In this document: positions 5,781-13,062 of the stretch, piece after piece | Position numbering within the stretch: position 1 is the stretch's first letter | How the letters are laid out: the number at the start of each line of letters is the position of its first letter | IMG/VR virus record: IMGVR_UViG_3300046000_005294 | Span: 1-29,413 of that record | DNA length: 29,413 nt | Origin: a virus | Direction: 5' to 3' (one strand) | The notes under the pieces: model-generated | Told to the model about the DNA's origin: nothing | The model's input: the letters and a program-made list of their open reading frames with translations, nothing else | Database searches by the model: none | Position numbers and translations under genes: made by a program

Positions 5781-6416
5781 ATGGGTAGGCACAGAATTGC
5801 TGTAGGTCAATCGTTTGGAAAGTGGGTGGTAAAGGCTAAGGAGCCGAGTAGTCCTTCAGGCTCACAGTGGTTATGCGAATGTGAATGCGGCACATCAAAA
5901 GTAGTCAGCGGGTGCAACCTAACTAGGGGCACATCTAAGTCTTGTGGTTGTTTAAGGGCAGAGTTGCTGACGATACATGGTGGTTCAAAACACGAGCTAT
6001 ACCCAATTTGGATAGGTATAAACGCTCGTTGTTATGACCCTACCCACATTCATTACAGTAGGTACGGTGGCCGAGGAATATCAGTTGACCCTAGCTGGTC
6101 AACATCATTTTCAGACTTTAAGGCAGATGTCCTTGCTGAGATAGGTCCAAGGATAAGTGGCACGACTTTAGACAGAGTGGATAATGAGCTTGGGTATGTT
6201 CCTGGCAACATAAGGTGGTCCACTGGTTTTGAACAGGCTACAAACAAGGTGGGTACAACAATGGTTGTATTTAATGGTGTTAATCAGTCTTTAGCTAGAC
6301 TATGTAAATCGCTAGGTACCCCTACTAATCTGGTACGTGGCCGTCTTAAGCAGGGTTGGGCAATAGAGAAGGCACTTACTACACCAAGTAATAGGGCAGG
6401 TAAAACCCATGAGTAA
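5781..6416 (+). CDS. HNH-type homing endonuclease-like protein, 211 aa
   Basis: This looks like a free-standing phage HNH homing endonuclease. The N-terminal part has a cysteine cluster (C32, C34, C36, C45, C55, C57: LCECECG and SKSCGC), probably a zinc-binding fold. The core has the motif order YPIWIGINARCYDP, then SRYGGRGI, then TLDRVDNELGYVPGNIRW, which is typical of the HNH proteins that carry a GGRGI segment and end in N-x-RW. The C-terminal 50 residues resemble a DNA-binding repeat (SLARLCKSLGTPTNLVRGRL). ATG 5781 has GGAG at 5769-5772; a GTG at 5775 is possible. The gene is visibly AT-richer than the neighbouring replication genes, and its end overlaps the primase start by 8 bases, as expected for a late insertion into the replication operon. 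Biological activity is not proven. Confidence 0.85.
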   Translation: MGRHRIAVGQSFGKWVVKAKEPSSPSGSQWLCECECGTSKVVSGCNLTRGTSKSCGCLRAELLTIHGGSKHELYPIWIGINARCYDPTHIHYSRYGGRGISVDPSWSTSFSDFKADVLAEIGPRISGTTLDRVDNELGYVPGNIRWSTGFEQATNKVGTTMVVFNGVNQSLARLCKSLGTPTNLVRGRLKQGWAIEKALTTPSNRAGKTHE

Positions 6417-9252
6417 TGACTTTTACTTTTACCATCAACAGGAGGCCAAATCCCCATGGACTTTAGCCCTCTCATCCCAACGTGCTCAGATCAACCGGGA
6501 CTTGAAACCTGAGCTGAATACAGTCCTCGACGTGAATACCTCAATGGATGAGGCCATGTCACTAGAGGACAAGTCCAAGGTTAAATACCGGGGCGATATG
6601 TACTTCGACTTCGACTGTGAAGACACAGAAGAGGTCATCTCGTACTTCAAAGAATTCTTGAGCATCCTTCAATCGAAGGGCGTTAATCTTCGTTCACTCC
6701 GCATCTATGCGTCAGGTGGCAAGGGCTTCCACATTGAAATGCCGGCCATCATCCTGATGGCTAAGGTGCCGCTTCATGGTATCGCCGCCCTGCCACTGAT
6801 CTACCGTGAGGTAGCCTACTCACTGTTCGTCAATACCCTGGACCTCCGCGTCTATTCACAGGGTAAAGGCCGGCAGTGGCGCCAGCCAAACATCAAGCGT
6901 GCCAACGGCAACTACAAGGTGCAGATCACCTTGGATGAGGCCTTTGAGATGACGGTTGAGGGCTATGCTGACGTGATCAGCCGCCCTCGCCCAGTCTTCC
7001 CGGTTGAGGATGCGGTGTTCAACTCTGAAATCGCCCTGCTCTATGCCAAGGCACGGGACAAGGTCGATAAAGGCTTGGCGACACGCCGCAAGAAGAAGCC
7101 GGGTACCAATGACCTGAAGCGCTTCAATGGCCAGTGGCCTGAGACCCTGAAGACTATCCTCAACGGTGTCGGCCTGAAGCCAGACGTGGGCTGGAACTAC
7201 ATCGTCGTGCAGCTGGCAACGGCTGCCGTCGATCTGGGCAAGACTGAAGACCAGCTGATCGAAGACGCCAAGGGCATCCTCGAGACGTACCAAGGTGACT
7301 CAAGCCGCTACGGTTCCGCCAAGAAGCGGGAGCGTGAGCTGCGGGACAAACACCGGTACTTCGCTGAGAACCCCTGCTACGACTACAGCATCGGCGGCAT
7401 CCTATCGATGGTTGATAAGGAAACGCAGGCGGCGACTGATCTGACACTGGGCGAGTTCGTTGCTGATGTAGTGGTCGAAGGTGAGGAGGTTGATGAAGAA
7501 GACGAGGGCGACGAGCCGACAACACAGGTTCGGGTCAATCGTAATGGCCTCTGGTCTCGGGGTGAGCAAGGCTGGAAGCGCATCAGCGACTTCGGCTTTG
7601 CCAACGCTACCTTGCTGAGGCTGCCACAGCCAGCAAACAAGATCATTGGCTACGACATTGACGGGTACATCAAGGGTGTGGGCAAGGGTCGAATTACCGT
7701 GGCCATGTCTGACCTTGTTACCAAATCAACCCTCCATAATCTGCTGCTCCGCGCAGCAAATGCATCGTTCAAAGGAACAGACATGGATGCCGCACACATC
7801 GTAGATTACCTACGAGAGAAAGTTGAACACAAATCCAGGGTCACTTACGTGACCCAGGTCGAGGGCATCGATACTATCCTGCCCCCGGATGCAAAGAACC
7901 CTGAAGAAGTGGATATCATCTGGAGCTCACCTACTGGTGTGATCACCACCGGTACCACGCAATACACCTTCAAGTCTGGCGTGACCGGTGAAGCTACCTA
8001 CAACTCTGACCTGTGGGGTGCTCAAGCATTAGGGCTTGAGGATGCACAGATGATCGAAGACCTGATGACGGTCAATACGCCGCAGAACCTTGCCAGAATC
8101 CTTGGCTGGTACTCAGCGACGTTCCTCTGCCCCCTCATGCGTCTCTTCTATCGCCAGTTCCCGCTCCTCCAGATTTACGGCGGCGCCTCTGCCGGTAAGT
8201 CGAAGACAGTAGCCCTGATGGCTCACATCCACTACCACCTGCACACCCCTCGCATCACGGCAGCAGCTCAATTCACACCGTTTGCCTTGGTCGCGGCGGC
8301 AGCAGCCTCCAACTCGATACCGATGTATCTGGAAGAGTGCCGGCCACGTTACCTTACCCACGGCAAGTGGGAAGGCGTACTGAACGTCCTCAAATCCAGC
8401 TATGACGGGCAAGCGATTGCTCGTGGTGGGCTCAGCGCCAACAAGGGTGAAGGCCCGGTGGTCACCCAGACCCGTTGCACGGCGCCTATCGTCTATGTGG
8501 CCGAGGAGAAGAACAGCGAGACTGCGGTGCAGGAGCGCTCAATCAGCGTCTGCCTGTCAGCGATGGATCGCTATGGCCGGGACAAGCAGTATGACCGCTT
8601 GCTGGCTGACGTGAGCCACCTTGGCCGGCTGGGCAAGTCCTTAGCATTGAACACTCTGTCTCTCGACATTCCAAAGTTCCGCAGCGAGATGAACGGCTTC
8701 ATTGCTGACATCAAGGGCAGCATGACTGATGAGGAGCGTGCCGGTAAGGATCGCCCGATCTTCAACCTTGCAGCTGTCCTGATGGGCTTGCGCTTCATGA
8801 AGGCTACTGTTGGCCAGGTCTTTGGTACGAAGTTTGACCACCACTTTGACCTGATGTCAGACGCTGTACGAGACAACGTGATTGAGTTCGTGCCACACAA
8901 TATGTCGGAATCCTCACGGGTTCTCGACACGATGGCTCAGCTCACCAAGGTTCTCGATGTTCAGTTCAAGATGGAATATGGCCGGGAATACACAGTGGCA
9001 AACGATGGCACCACAGTGGATATCAAGCTCAAACCAGCCTACGCCAAGTACATGAAATACCAGCGGAGCCTTGGCTCTGTGCCGTTGTATGACTCGGATC
9101 AAGCCTTTATCGCAGCAATGGTGCGCTACGGTGGGGTGACATCCAAAGCATGCGTTGATAACGATCGGTTGTTCGGTGGCCCCACTGAGCCAGTCTATCG
9201 CTTCAGCGTTTCGTTCATGGAGAAGGAGCAGGTCGAAAGCTTCAAACCATGA
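6409..9252 (+). CDS. primase-helicase: AEP-type primase fused to P-loop helicase, 947 aa
   Basis: This large replicative protein makes primers and probably drives the fork. The N-terminal region carries archaeo-eukaryotic primase (AEP/prim-pol) signatures: YFDFDC with D67 and D69 as metal ligands, SGGKGFHIE (102-110) with the catalytic histidine, and DLRVYSQGKGRQWRQPN (145-161). A basic linker (RRKKKPG) and a very acidic patch at about residues 350-368 (EGEEVDEEDEGDE) separate the domains. The C-terminal half has Walker A GGASAGKS (591-598) and a Walker B-like IPMYLEEC about 50 residues later, then an arginine-containing C-terminal motor part. This is the layout of phage and plasmid primase-helicases, where the motor is SF3- or DUF927-like; which of these I cannot decide. 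Its TGA stop coincides with the -35-like element of the next promoter. Confidence 0.85.
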   Translation: MSNDFYFYHQQEAKSPWTLALSSQRAQINRDLKPELNTVLDVNTSMDEAMSLEDKSKVKYRGDMYFDFDCEDTEEVISYFKEFLSILQSKGVNLRSLRIYASGGKGFHIEMPAIILMAKVPLHGIAALPLIYREVAYSLFVNTLDLRVYSQGKGRQWRQPNIKRANGNYKVQITLDEAFEMTVEGYADVISRPRPVFPVEDAVFNSEIALLYAKARDKVDKGLATRRKKKPGTNDLKRFNGQWPETLKTILNGVGLKPDVGWNYIVVQLATAAVDLGKTEDQLIEDAKGILETYQGDSSRYGSAKKRERELRDKHRYFAENPCYDYSIGGILSMVDKETQAATDLTLGEFVADVVVEGEEVDEEDEGDEPTTQVRVNRNGLWSRGEQGWKRISDFGFANATLLRLPQPANKIIGYDIDGYIKGVGKGRITVAMSDLVTKSTLHNLLLRAANASFKGTDMDAAHIVDYLREKVEHKSRVTYVTQVEGIDTILPPDAKNPEEVDIIWSSPTGVITTGTTQYTFKSGVTGEATYNSDLWGAQALGLEDAQMIEDLMTVNTPQNLARILGWYSATFLCPLMRLFYRQFPLLQIYGGASAGKSKTVALMAHIHYHLHTPRITAAAQFTPFALVAAAAASNSIPMYLEECRPRYLTHGKWEGVLNVLKSSYDGQAIARGGLSANKGEGPVVTQTRCTAPIVYVAEEKNSETAVQERSISVCLSAMDRYGRDKQYDRLLADVSHLGRLGKSLALNTLSLDIPKFRSEMNGFIADIKGSMTDEERAGKDRPIFNLAAVLMGLRFMKATVGQVFGTKFDHHFDLMSDAVRDNVIEFVPHNMSESSRVLDTMAQLTKVLDVQFKMEYGREYTVANDGTTVDIKLKPAYAKYMKYQRSLGSVPLYDSDQAFIAAMVRYGGVTSKACVDNDRLFGGPTEPVYRFSVSFMEKEQVESFKP

Positions 9253-9276
9253 CAAATTATTTGCAGTTGTCAGTAT
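9250..9276 (+). promoter_or_regulatory. phage promoter/operator motif copy A (TGACA-N16-CAGTAT)
   Basis: TGACA (9250-9254) overlaps the stop codon of the primase-helicase and is followed after 16 bases by CAGTAT (9271-9276), preceded by TGT as in an extended -10. The block AGTTGTCAGTAT is identical to that in copy B at 11051-11062. TGACAA (9250-9255) and TTGTCA (9267-9272) also form an inverted repeat, and GCAGTT/AACTGC flank the -10-like box, both consistent with a repressor or activator site. Confidence 0.6.
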
Positions 9277-9285
9277 AGAAACTGC

Positions 9286-9314
9286 TTGACCTAATCAGAC
9301 AGGGTGTCTAATAT
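9286..9314 (+). promoter_or_regulatory. sigma-70-type promoter
   Basis: TTGACC (9286-9291) and TAATAT (9309-9314) are separated by exactly 17 bases, close to the sigma-70 consensus, with an expected start site near 9321. It lies just downstream of promoter motif copy A and about 50 bases before the RBS AAGGA and ATG 9373. A tandem-promoter arrangement suggests high or two-stage expression of the following gene. Confidence 0.7.
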
Positions 9315-9372
9315 GCACCTTGTCGGATCGCAGTACCAAACCAGTTCAATCTCAATCTCAAGGATAAATATC

Positions 9373-10140
9373 ATGGCCCTCAAAAACCAACCAGAAATGA
9401 CCCAAGCCGCCGCTACCGCTGGCTTTGAAACCGAAGCTGAAACCGCTGGTGTCGCAACCAAGGTTGAAGCCCCGGAAGCCGCTGTTGCCGCCGCAGGTGT
9501 CGCCGCTTCTACCGCCATCGCCAAGGCTTCTGCCGGCGCTGTCTCTACTCAGGTTCGCTCCAAGCTCGTGATCGCTTTCAGTGGTCACAAGGATGTGTTC
9601 GATACCGCCACCGTCTCCGCTCTCTCCATGGCTACACCCCGTATTACCGGTGAGCAAGGTTCTCTGAAGAAGAACCGTACTGTGAAGCTGGGCACCTCAA
9701 TGCGTCTGGAAGTCATCAGCTGGAATCACCGCTGGGCTCTGGGTTGCGGCGAACAGACGATGAACGACGAGATGAAGCAGCTGTTCCGCGTCTCCTACGA
9801 CAACAAGACTGTCGATGGCGAAGGCTGCAGCATTGAGGACTACATCAATAGCCTCAAGGCTCAGGGTTACGAGAAGGCCAAGGTCAGCCCGTACTGTGAC
9901 CTGTTCGGCTACATCACCTGGACCAAGGACGGTGGCGACATCGCTCCTGATGACCGCGAGTTGGCCCTTGTTCAGCTCTCCTCAACCTCACTGGGTAACT
10001 TCACAGCCTTCTGCGTTTCACGCGGCTTGCTTGAATCCCGTGGCACTGTCCAGCCGAGTGAGATGATCGAGATCACTGCCGAGGACAACACCAAGGGCTC
10101 CATGTCTTACACCAACATGAGCTTCAAGGCAGTCAAGTAA
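9373..10140 (+). CDS. putative abundant replication protein (possible ssDNA-binding protein), 255 aa
   Basis: This 255-residue protein has an Ala/Glu/Thr/Val-rich low-complexity N-terminus (about residues 10-56, AAATAGFETEAETAGVATK) and a folded remainder with beta-type segments (KLVIAFSGHKDVFD, TSMRLEVISWNHRW, FGYITWTKDGGD) and an acidic C-terminal third. No family is recognised with certainty. Its place between primase-helicase and exonuclease/polymerase genes, the strong tandem promoter and the absence of any other SSB-like gene make a single-stranded DNA-binding or replication accessory role plausible; this is inference from context. ATG 9373 has AAGGATA upstream. A GTG at 9304 in the same frame lies inside the promoter -10 and is rejected. 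The highly structured region 10141-10339 follows. Confidence 0.75.
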   Translation: MALKNQPEMTQAAATAGFETEAETAGVATKVEAPEAAVAAAGVAASTAIAKASAGAVSTQVRSKLVIAFSGHKDVFDTATVSALSMATPRITGEQGSLKKNRTVKLGTSMRLEVISWNHRWALGCGEQTMNDEMKQLFRVSYDNKTVDGEGCSIEDYINSLKAQGYEKAKVSPYCDLFGYITWTKDGGDIAPDDRELALVQLSSTSLGNFTAFCVSRGLLESRGTVQPSEMIEITAEDNTKGSMSYTNMSFKAVK

Positions 10141-10150
10141 TAGACAATCC

Positions 10151-10182
10151 GGCCACACCAGCCCACAAGGTTGGCTGTGGTC
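10151..10182 (+). terminator. hairpin after 10140, possible weak terminator
   Basis: GGCCACA (10151-10157) pairs with TGTGGTC (10176-10182, one G-U), and after a three-base bulge GCC pairs with GGC (10161-10163/10173-10175). The hairpin begins 10 bases after the stop of the upstream gene. No U-run follows, so it may stabilise the 3' end or act as a partial terminator rather than an efficient intrinsic one. Confidence 0.35.
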
Positions 10183-10186
10183 GGAG

Positions 10187-10314
10187 TGTTTAGAGGGTGG
10201 CTCTGGTGCTGTAACGGCGTATCAGTCTGGCTAAGCAGACAAGGTGGCTTGCTAGTTCGGAATTCCCCACCTGATACAAGGGCCCGAGGCCCTGCCAGAC
10301 CCACGCTCTAAACA
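10187..10314 (+). ncRNA. long-stem multibranched RNA element (candidate)
   Basis: This 128-base intergenic block has a long closing stem. Bases 10187-10206 pair with 10295-10314 over 20 positions, with only two mismatches (10196/10305 and 10201/10300). Inside it, GTATCAG (10219-10225) pairs with CTGATAC (10271-10277) and encloses two hairpins, TCTG/CAGA (10226-10229/10236-10239) and GTGG/CCAC (10244-10247/10267-10270). A separate hairpin AGGGCC-CGA-GGCCCT lies at 10279-10293. The result is two nested three-way junctions with little unpaired sequence, and no open reading frame of interest. It lies between the stop at 10140 and the RBS at 10330-10335. I recognise no known RNA family; a structured leader, processed sRNA or transcription-control element are the options. 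Confidence 0.5.
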
Positions 10315-10339
10315 TAAGACCAACATACAAGGAGTTCAA

Positions 10340-11026
10340 ATGAGAAGTTACTTCGTTGCTGACGTAGAAACCACTGGCGTCCGCCCCACCGACAAGATCG
10401 TTGAGCTCTGCTTCATCGAGATCAATGACAGCTTTGAGCTGCTGAGCCAGGGCGAAAGCCTGATCGATCCTGAAATCCCGATCCCGTCTGGCGCCTCAGC
10501 CGTGCATGGCATTACCAATCGTCGCGTTGAAGATGAGCCGACCATTGAGCAGTACATGGATATGAAGAGCAACCCGCTCATGACCACCCACCCGGCAGTC
10601 CTGATCGCCCACAATGCTGCGTTCGACTTCCGTTATCTCGGACCTTGGATGCAGGATGGCTCTGACACCCTGTGCACGCTGCGTCTGGCCAAGAAGATTT
10701 ATCCCGGCCTCGACAGCTACAAGCTGCAGGCTTTGAAATACAGCCTTGACCTGCCTGATGTTGAGGGCGATGCCCACCGGGCCGGCGCTGACGTTGAGAT
10801 GCTGCTGAACCTTGTATCGCACATGGCCATCTCCACTGGCCTGGACCTGCAGGGGTTGCTTGAGCTGAGCAAGGCACCGCTGACCATCGAGAAGATGGCC
10901 TTCGGCAAGCACAAGGACAAGCCCCTGAAGGATGTACCGCTTGATTACATTCAGTGGTACATGAAGCAGGACCAGACCGACGCCGACCTCGTTGCTTCAT
11001 TCAAGAAGCTTCACCCAAGTCTTTAA
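10340..11026 (+). CDS. DnaQ-like DEDDh 3'-5' exonuclease with DUF3820-like C-terminus, 228 aa
   Basis: This is an exonuclease of the DnaQ/epsilon family, which removes nucleotides from 3' ends. Exo I is FVADVETTG (D8, E10), Exo II is HNAAFDFRYL (D96), and Exo III has GDAHRAGADVEML (H146, D151), so all DEDDh residues are present. After residue 183 comes MAFGKHKDKPLKDVPLDYIQ, which matches the DUF3820 pattern (M-x-F-G-K-x-K-G-x-x-L-x-D-x-P) often fused to or next to exonucleases. AAGGAG at 10330-10335 fixes the start. Given that the Pol I-like gene (13356) carries a Glu in place of one proofreading Asp, this separate exonuclease might support proofreading or recombination. It follows the structured element at 10187-10314. 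Confidence 0.9.
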   Translation: MRSYFVADVETTGVRPTDKIVELCFIEINDSFELLSQGESLIDPEIPIPSGASAVHGITNRRVEDEPTIEQYMDMKSNPLMTTHPAVLIAHNAAFDFRYLGPWMQDGSDTLCTLRLAKKIYPGLDSYKLQALKYSLDLPDVEGDAHRAGADVEMLLNLVSHMAISTGLDLQGLLELSKAPLTIEKMAFGKHKDKPLKDVPLDYIQWYMKQDQTDADLVASFKKLHPSL

Positions 11027-11034
11027 TCAAATCC

Positions 11035-11062
11035 TGACAATTTTGAGGGAAGTTGTCAGTAT
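11035..11062 (+). promoter_or_regulatory. phage promoter/operator motif copy B (TGACA-N17-CAGTAT)
   Basis: TGACA (11035-11039) is followed after 17 bases by CAGTAT (11057-11062), preceded by TGT as in an extended -10. It lies 8 bases after the exonuclease stop. TGACAA/TTGTCA form an inverted repeat (11035-11040/11053-11058), and GAGGGA/TCCCTC flank the -10-like box. The 12-base 3' portion is identical to copy A. Confidence 0.6.
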
Positions 11063-11099
11063 TCAATCCTCCCTCGTATAAGACCAAAAGGAAATAAAA

Positions 11100-11321
11100 A
11101 TGGCACAAGTTATCAAATTCGCCTCTGACATCGACGGCAAAGAGTTCAACACCCAGTCCGAGCAGCTGGCTTACGACGCATCCATCCAGAACAAGGCGGT
11201 CATCGATGCCTTCCTTGACAAGCACTACCCGGCTGGTGGTGGCAAGAAGCAAGGCCCGTCCCGTGCCATCGTTGGCAAGGGCATCGCGCTCTGGCTGTCC
11301 AGTCAGGTAGCTGCCGAGTAA
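11100..11321 (+). CDS. small basic/glycine-containing protein in its own transcription unit, 73 aa
   Basis: This 73-residue protein of unknown function starts MAQVIKFASDIDGKEFNTQS, has a glycine/lysine linker (PAGGGKKQGPS, about residues 45-55) and ends with a short helix (GIALWLSSQVAAE). AAAAGGAA at about 11086-11092 is the RBS. It has promoter copy B 38 bases upstream and an intrinsic terminator 19 bases downstream, so it can be transcribed alone. That arrangement, and its clean RBS, suggest an abundant or separately timed product such as a small replication accessory, nucleoid-type or host-directed protein; none of these is demonstrated. Confidence 0.75.
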   Translation: MAQVIKFASDIDGKEFNTQSEQLAYDASIQNKAVIDAFLDKHYPAGGGKKQGPSRAIVGKGIALWLSSQVAAE

Positions 11322-11340
11322 TACGGCGCTAAGCTGAAAG

Positions 11341-11370
11341 AGAAAGCCTCGCTGATGCGGGGCTTTCTTT
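11341..11370 (+). terminator. intrinsic terminator
   Basis: AGAAAGCCTCGC (11341-11352) pairs with GCGGGGCTTTCT (11357-11368) with one G-U pair, closing a TGAT loop. The stem ends in TTTCTTTC, a partly interrupted U-run. It follows the 73-residue gene and precedes the next gene by about 28 bases. Some read-through is required if no other promoter serves 11398-18754. Confidence 0.75.
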
Positions 11371-11397
11371 CGTACCTACAATAAAAAGAGAAGAATA

Positions 11398-12273
11398 ATG
11401 GCCTCACTGGAAACGGTTAACATCCTGATGAACAGGGTGCACAGGGCATTAACGTCAGCCAAAAAGAAGACTGGTGCCTGCAAGTACGCATCTGCAACCC
11501 TGCAGATTCCTGGCCTTGCTACCACAAAGGTAGTGGAAGGGTTTGACATCCTGGACATCATCGTTCCTGATGCATTCACAGCTGAGGAAGACAAGGCCCA
11601 GGCCCTGACTGACTCACTAGCCTACATCTGCTACGACACGATTGACTCACCCACAAAGCAGGTTCTGGTCGATCTCTATGGCCGGCTGGTGGTTGAGTTC
11701 ATGCTACTGAGCACGACGACTGAGCAGCGGCTTGCACGCTTGCTGTGGTCACTGGGCAAGGGCTTTGAGAAAGAGGTTGGTGAAAACACCCTCGTGATCA
11801 AGTCACCGCTTGGTGAGTATGGTGTGCGGGATGGACTCCTTGTCGGCGGCGCCTACGCCGGCTACGCCCAAGCAATTGATACCAGCCTTGTGCTGGAGAA
11901 GGAAAGGGTACTGATGACACGGTCAAAGTACCTAGTTGAAGCACGCACCATCCTTGAAGGTCGCCAAGACCCTCAAGCCTACTGGTTGTTCTGTGCCTTG
12001 TATGCAAGGTCTGAGTGGGATCACCGGGTGATTATCAAATCACTCATGATGCTCAGGCCAAACATGAGCCATATAAACCGGCAGGCTATCCTCGACAAAA
12101 TCATGACATCACCTGACCCCTACGCCACGCTTTACCGGACGATGGTGCCAGCCTGCATGCTCTACACAGACTTTGTCATCCTGTTCGGTAACCCATACAA
12201 CCGAGGAAACACAAGACCCAGCTCACGCTTGAAACTGTGTAACAAAGTGCAAGACCTCCCATTCTTTTACTGA
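11398..12273 (+). CDS. hypothetical protein, 291 aa
   Basis: This is a 291-residue protein I do not recognise. It is mainly alpha-helical, with several hydrophobic helices (DLYGRLVVEFMLLSTTTEQR, PQAYWLFCALYARSEW) and a glycine-rich centre (GLLVGGAYAGYAQ, about residues 142-154). No P-loop, nuclease or zinc motif is visible. The C-terminal part carries cysteines (ACMLYTDFVILF, LKLCNKV) without a clear pairing. AAAAAGAGAAG upstream is an acceptable RBS. It opens the gene group that contains the dNMP kinase, polymerase and ligase, so a replication-linked role is possible, but nothing in the sequence shows it. Confidence 0.75.
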   Translation: MASLETVNILMNRVHRALTSAKKKTGACKYASATLQIPGLATTKVVEGFDILDIIVPDAFTAEEDKAQALTDSLAYICYDTIDSPTKQVLVDLYGRLVVEFMLLSTTTEQRLARLLWSLGKGFEKEVGENTLVIKSPLGEYGVRDGLLVGGAYAGYAQAIDTSLVLEKERVLMTRSKYLVEARTILEGRQDPQAYWLFCALYARSEWDHRVIIKSLMMLRPNMSHINRQAILDKIMTSPDPYATLYRTMVPACMLYTDFVILFGNPYNRGNTRPSSRLKLCNKVQDLPFFY

Positions 12274-12283
12274 GAAGAACAAT

Positions 12284-12817
12284 ATGAAAAAACTGATCGG
12301 CATAGCCGGCAAAGCAAGAAGTGGTAAAGACACCGTTGCCAAGTACCTCTGGGAGCGTCATGCCTTCACCCGTATCGCCTTCGCAGACCCACTGAAGCTG
12401 GCAGCTCAGCAGATGTTCGGCCTGACGGATGAGGCAGCCTTTGGAGATGAGTTCAAGGAGACTGTGATGCCCTACTGGGACAAGTCACCTCGCCAAATCT
12501 TCCAGCTGCTGGGCACCGAGTGCGTCAAGCCATTCTTTGGTGACGACATCTGGATCAAACGACTCAAGCTGACCTACAGCGTGATGTCTGAGACCGATGA
12601 TGTGATCATCCCTGATGTCCGCTTCAACCCTGAAGCTGAGTGGATTCGCAGTATCGGTGGCCGCATCATCCACCTGCACCGAGGCGCCGCGCCAGTGGTC
12701 AATCACCACGTCTCCGAGGCTGGCATTCAGCTGGTCGAGGGTGACATCTGGCTCGACAACAATGGCACGCTTGATGACCTTGCCTCAATGATTGACACCA
12801 TCGTAGAGGCCCTATGA
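12284..12817 (+). CDS. deoxynucleoside monophosphate kinase, 177 aa
   Basis: This is a P-loop kinase of the phage dNMP kinase type (T4 gp1-like family), expected to phosphorylate dNMPs to dNDPs for phage DNA synthesis. The Walker A motif GKARSGKDT is at residues 9-17. It is followed by FADPLKLAAQQMFGL and SPRQIFQLLGTECVKPFFGDDIW, the substrate-lid segment found in this family. VIIPDVRFNPEAEWI resembles the strand carrying the second acidic motif. The length fits the family's usual 170-240 residues. It starts 11 bases after the previous stop, and its TGA overlaps the next ATG (12814). It works together with the dCTP deaminase and thymidylate synthase encoded further downstream. Confidence 0.85.
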   Translation: MKKLIGIAGKARSGKDTVAKYLWERHAFTRIAFADPLKLAAQQMFGLTDEAAFGDEFKETVMPYWDKSPRQIFQLLGTECVKPFFGDDIWIKRLKLTYSVMSETDDVIIPDVRFNPEAEWIRSIGGRIIHLHRGAAPVVNHHVSEAGIQLVEGDIWLDNNGTLDDLASMIDTIVEAL

Positions 12818-13062
12818 AGTGCAGCGACCCAATTGATCAAGCCAGTCAAACGACTGAACTGCACAATCGGGTAGCCCTTGAGGCTCACCGCCTCAAGGCT
12901 GCACCTCAGCAGGTTCCTTTGCCCGATGGTTCCTGGCCCACCACAGACTGTGCAGATTGTGGTGGCCCTATCGAATCAGTACGGCTGGCAGCTGGCCGTA
13001 TTCGCTGTGTAGGGTGCCAGACAGCGCTGGAGAAAGAAGAGTCTGGATATGCAAAACGCTAA
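12814..13062 (+). CDS. TraR/DksA-type C4 zinc-finger protein, 82 aa
   Basis: This 82-residue protein ends in the TraR/DksA zinc finger: C46-A-D-C49 then, after 15 residues, C65-V-G-C68, within TDCADCGGPIESVRLAAGRI, very like DksA's C-x-x-C-G-x-P-I...R-C-x-x-C. TraR/DksA proteins bind in the RNA polymerase secondary channel and shift host transcription. The N-terminal helix here is short (about 30 residues), as in TraR and phage homologues, so regulation of host transcription is plausible. The ATG overlaps the kinase stop by four bases, and its 3' end overlaps the next gene by 14 bases. Confidence 0.8.
   Translation: MKCSDPIDQASQTTELHNRVALEAHRLKAAPQQVPLPDGSWPTTDCADCGGPIESVRLAAGRIRCVGCQTALEKEESGYAKR

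Noticed and set aside
10219-10277. Possible tRNA in the structured block
   Set aside because: It has a 7-bp stem like an acceptor arm and a TTCGGAATT segment, but lacks a proper D-arm, anticodon stem with a 7-base loop and T-arm. The enclosed length is too short for a tRNA.
10187-10314. Integron attC site
   Set aside because: The ends resemble GTTTAGA/TCTAAAC, but they are in the wrong orientation relative to the attC consensus, and there is no cassette-like neighbourhood.
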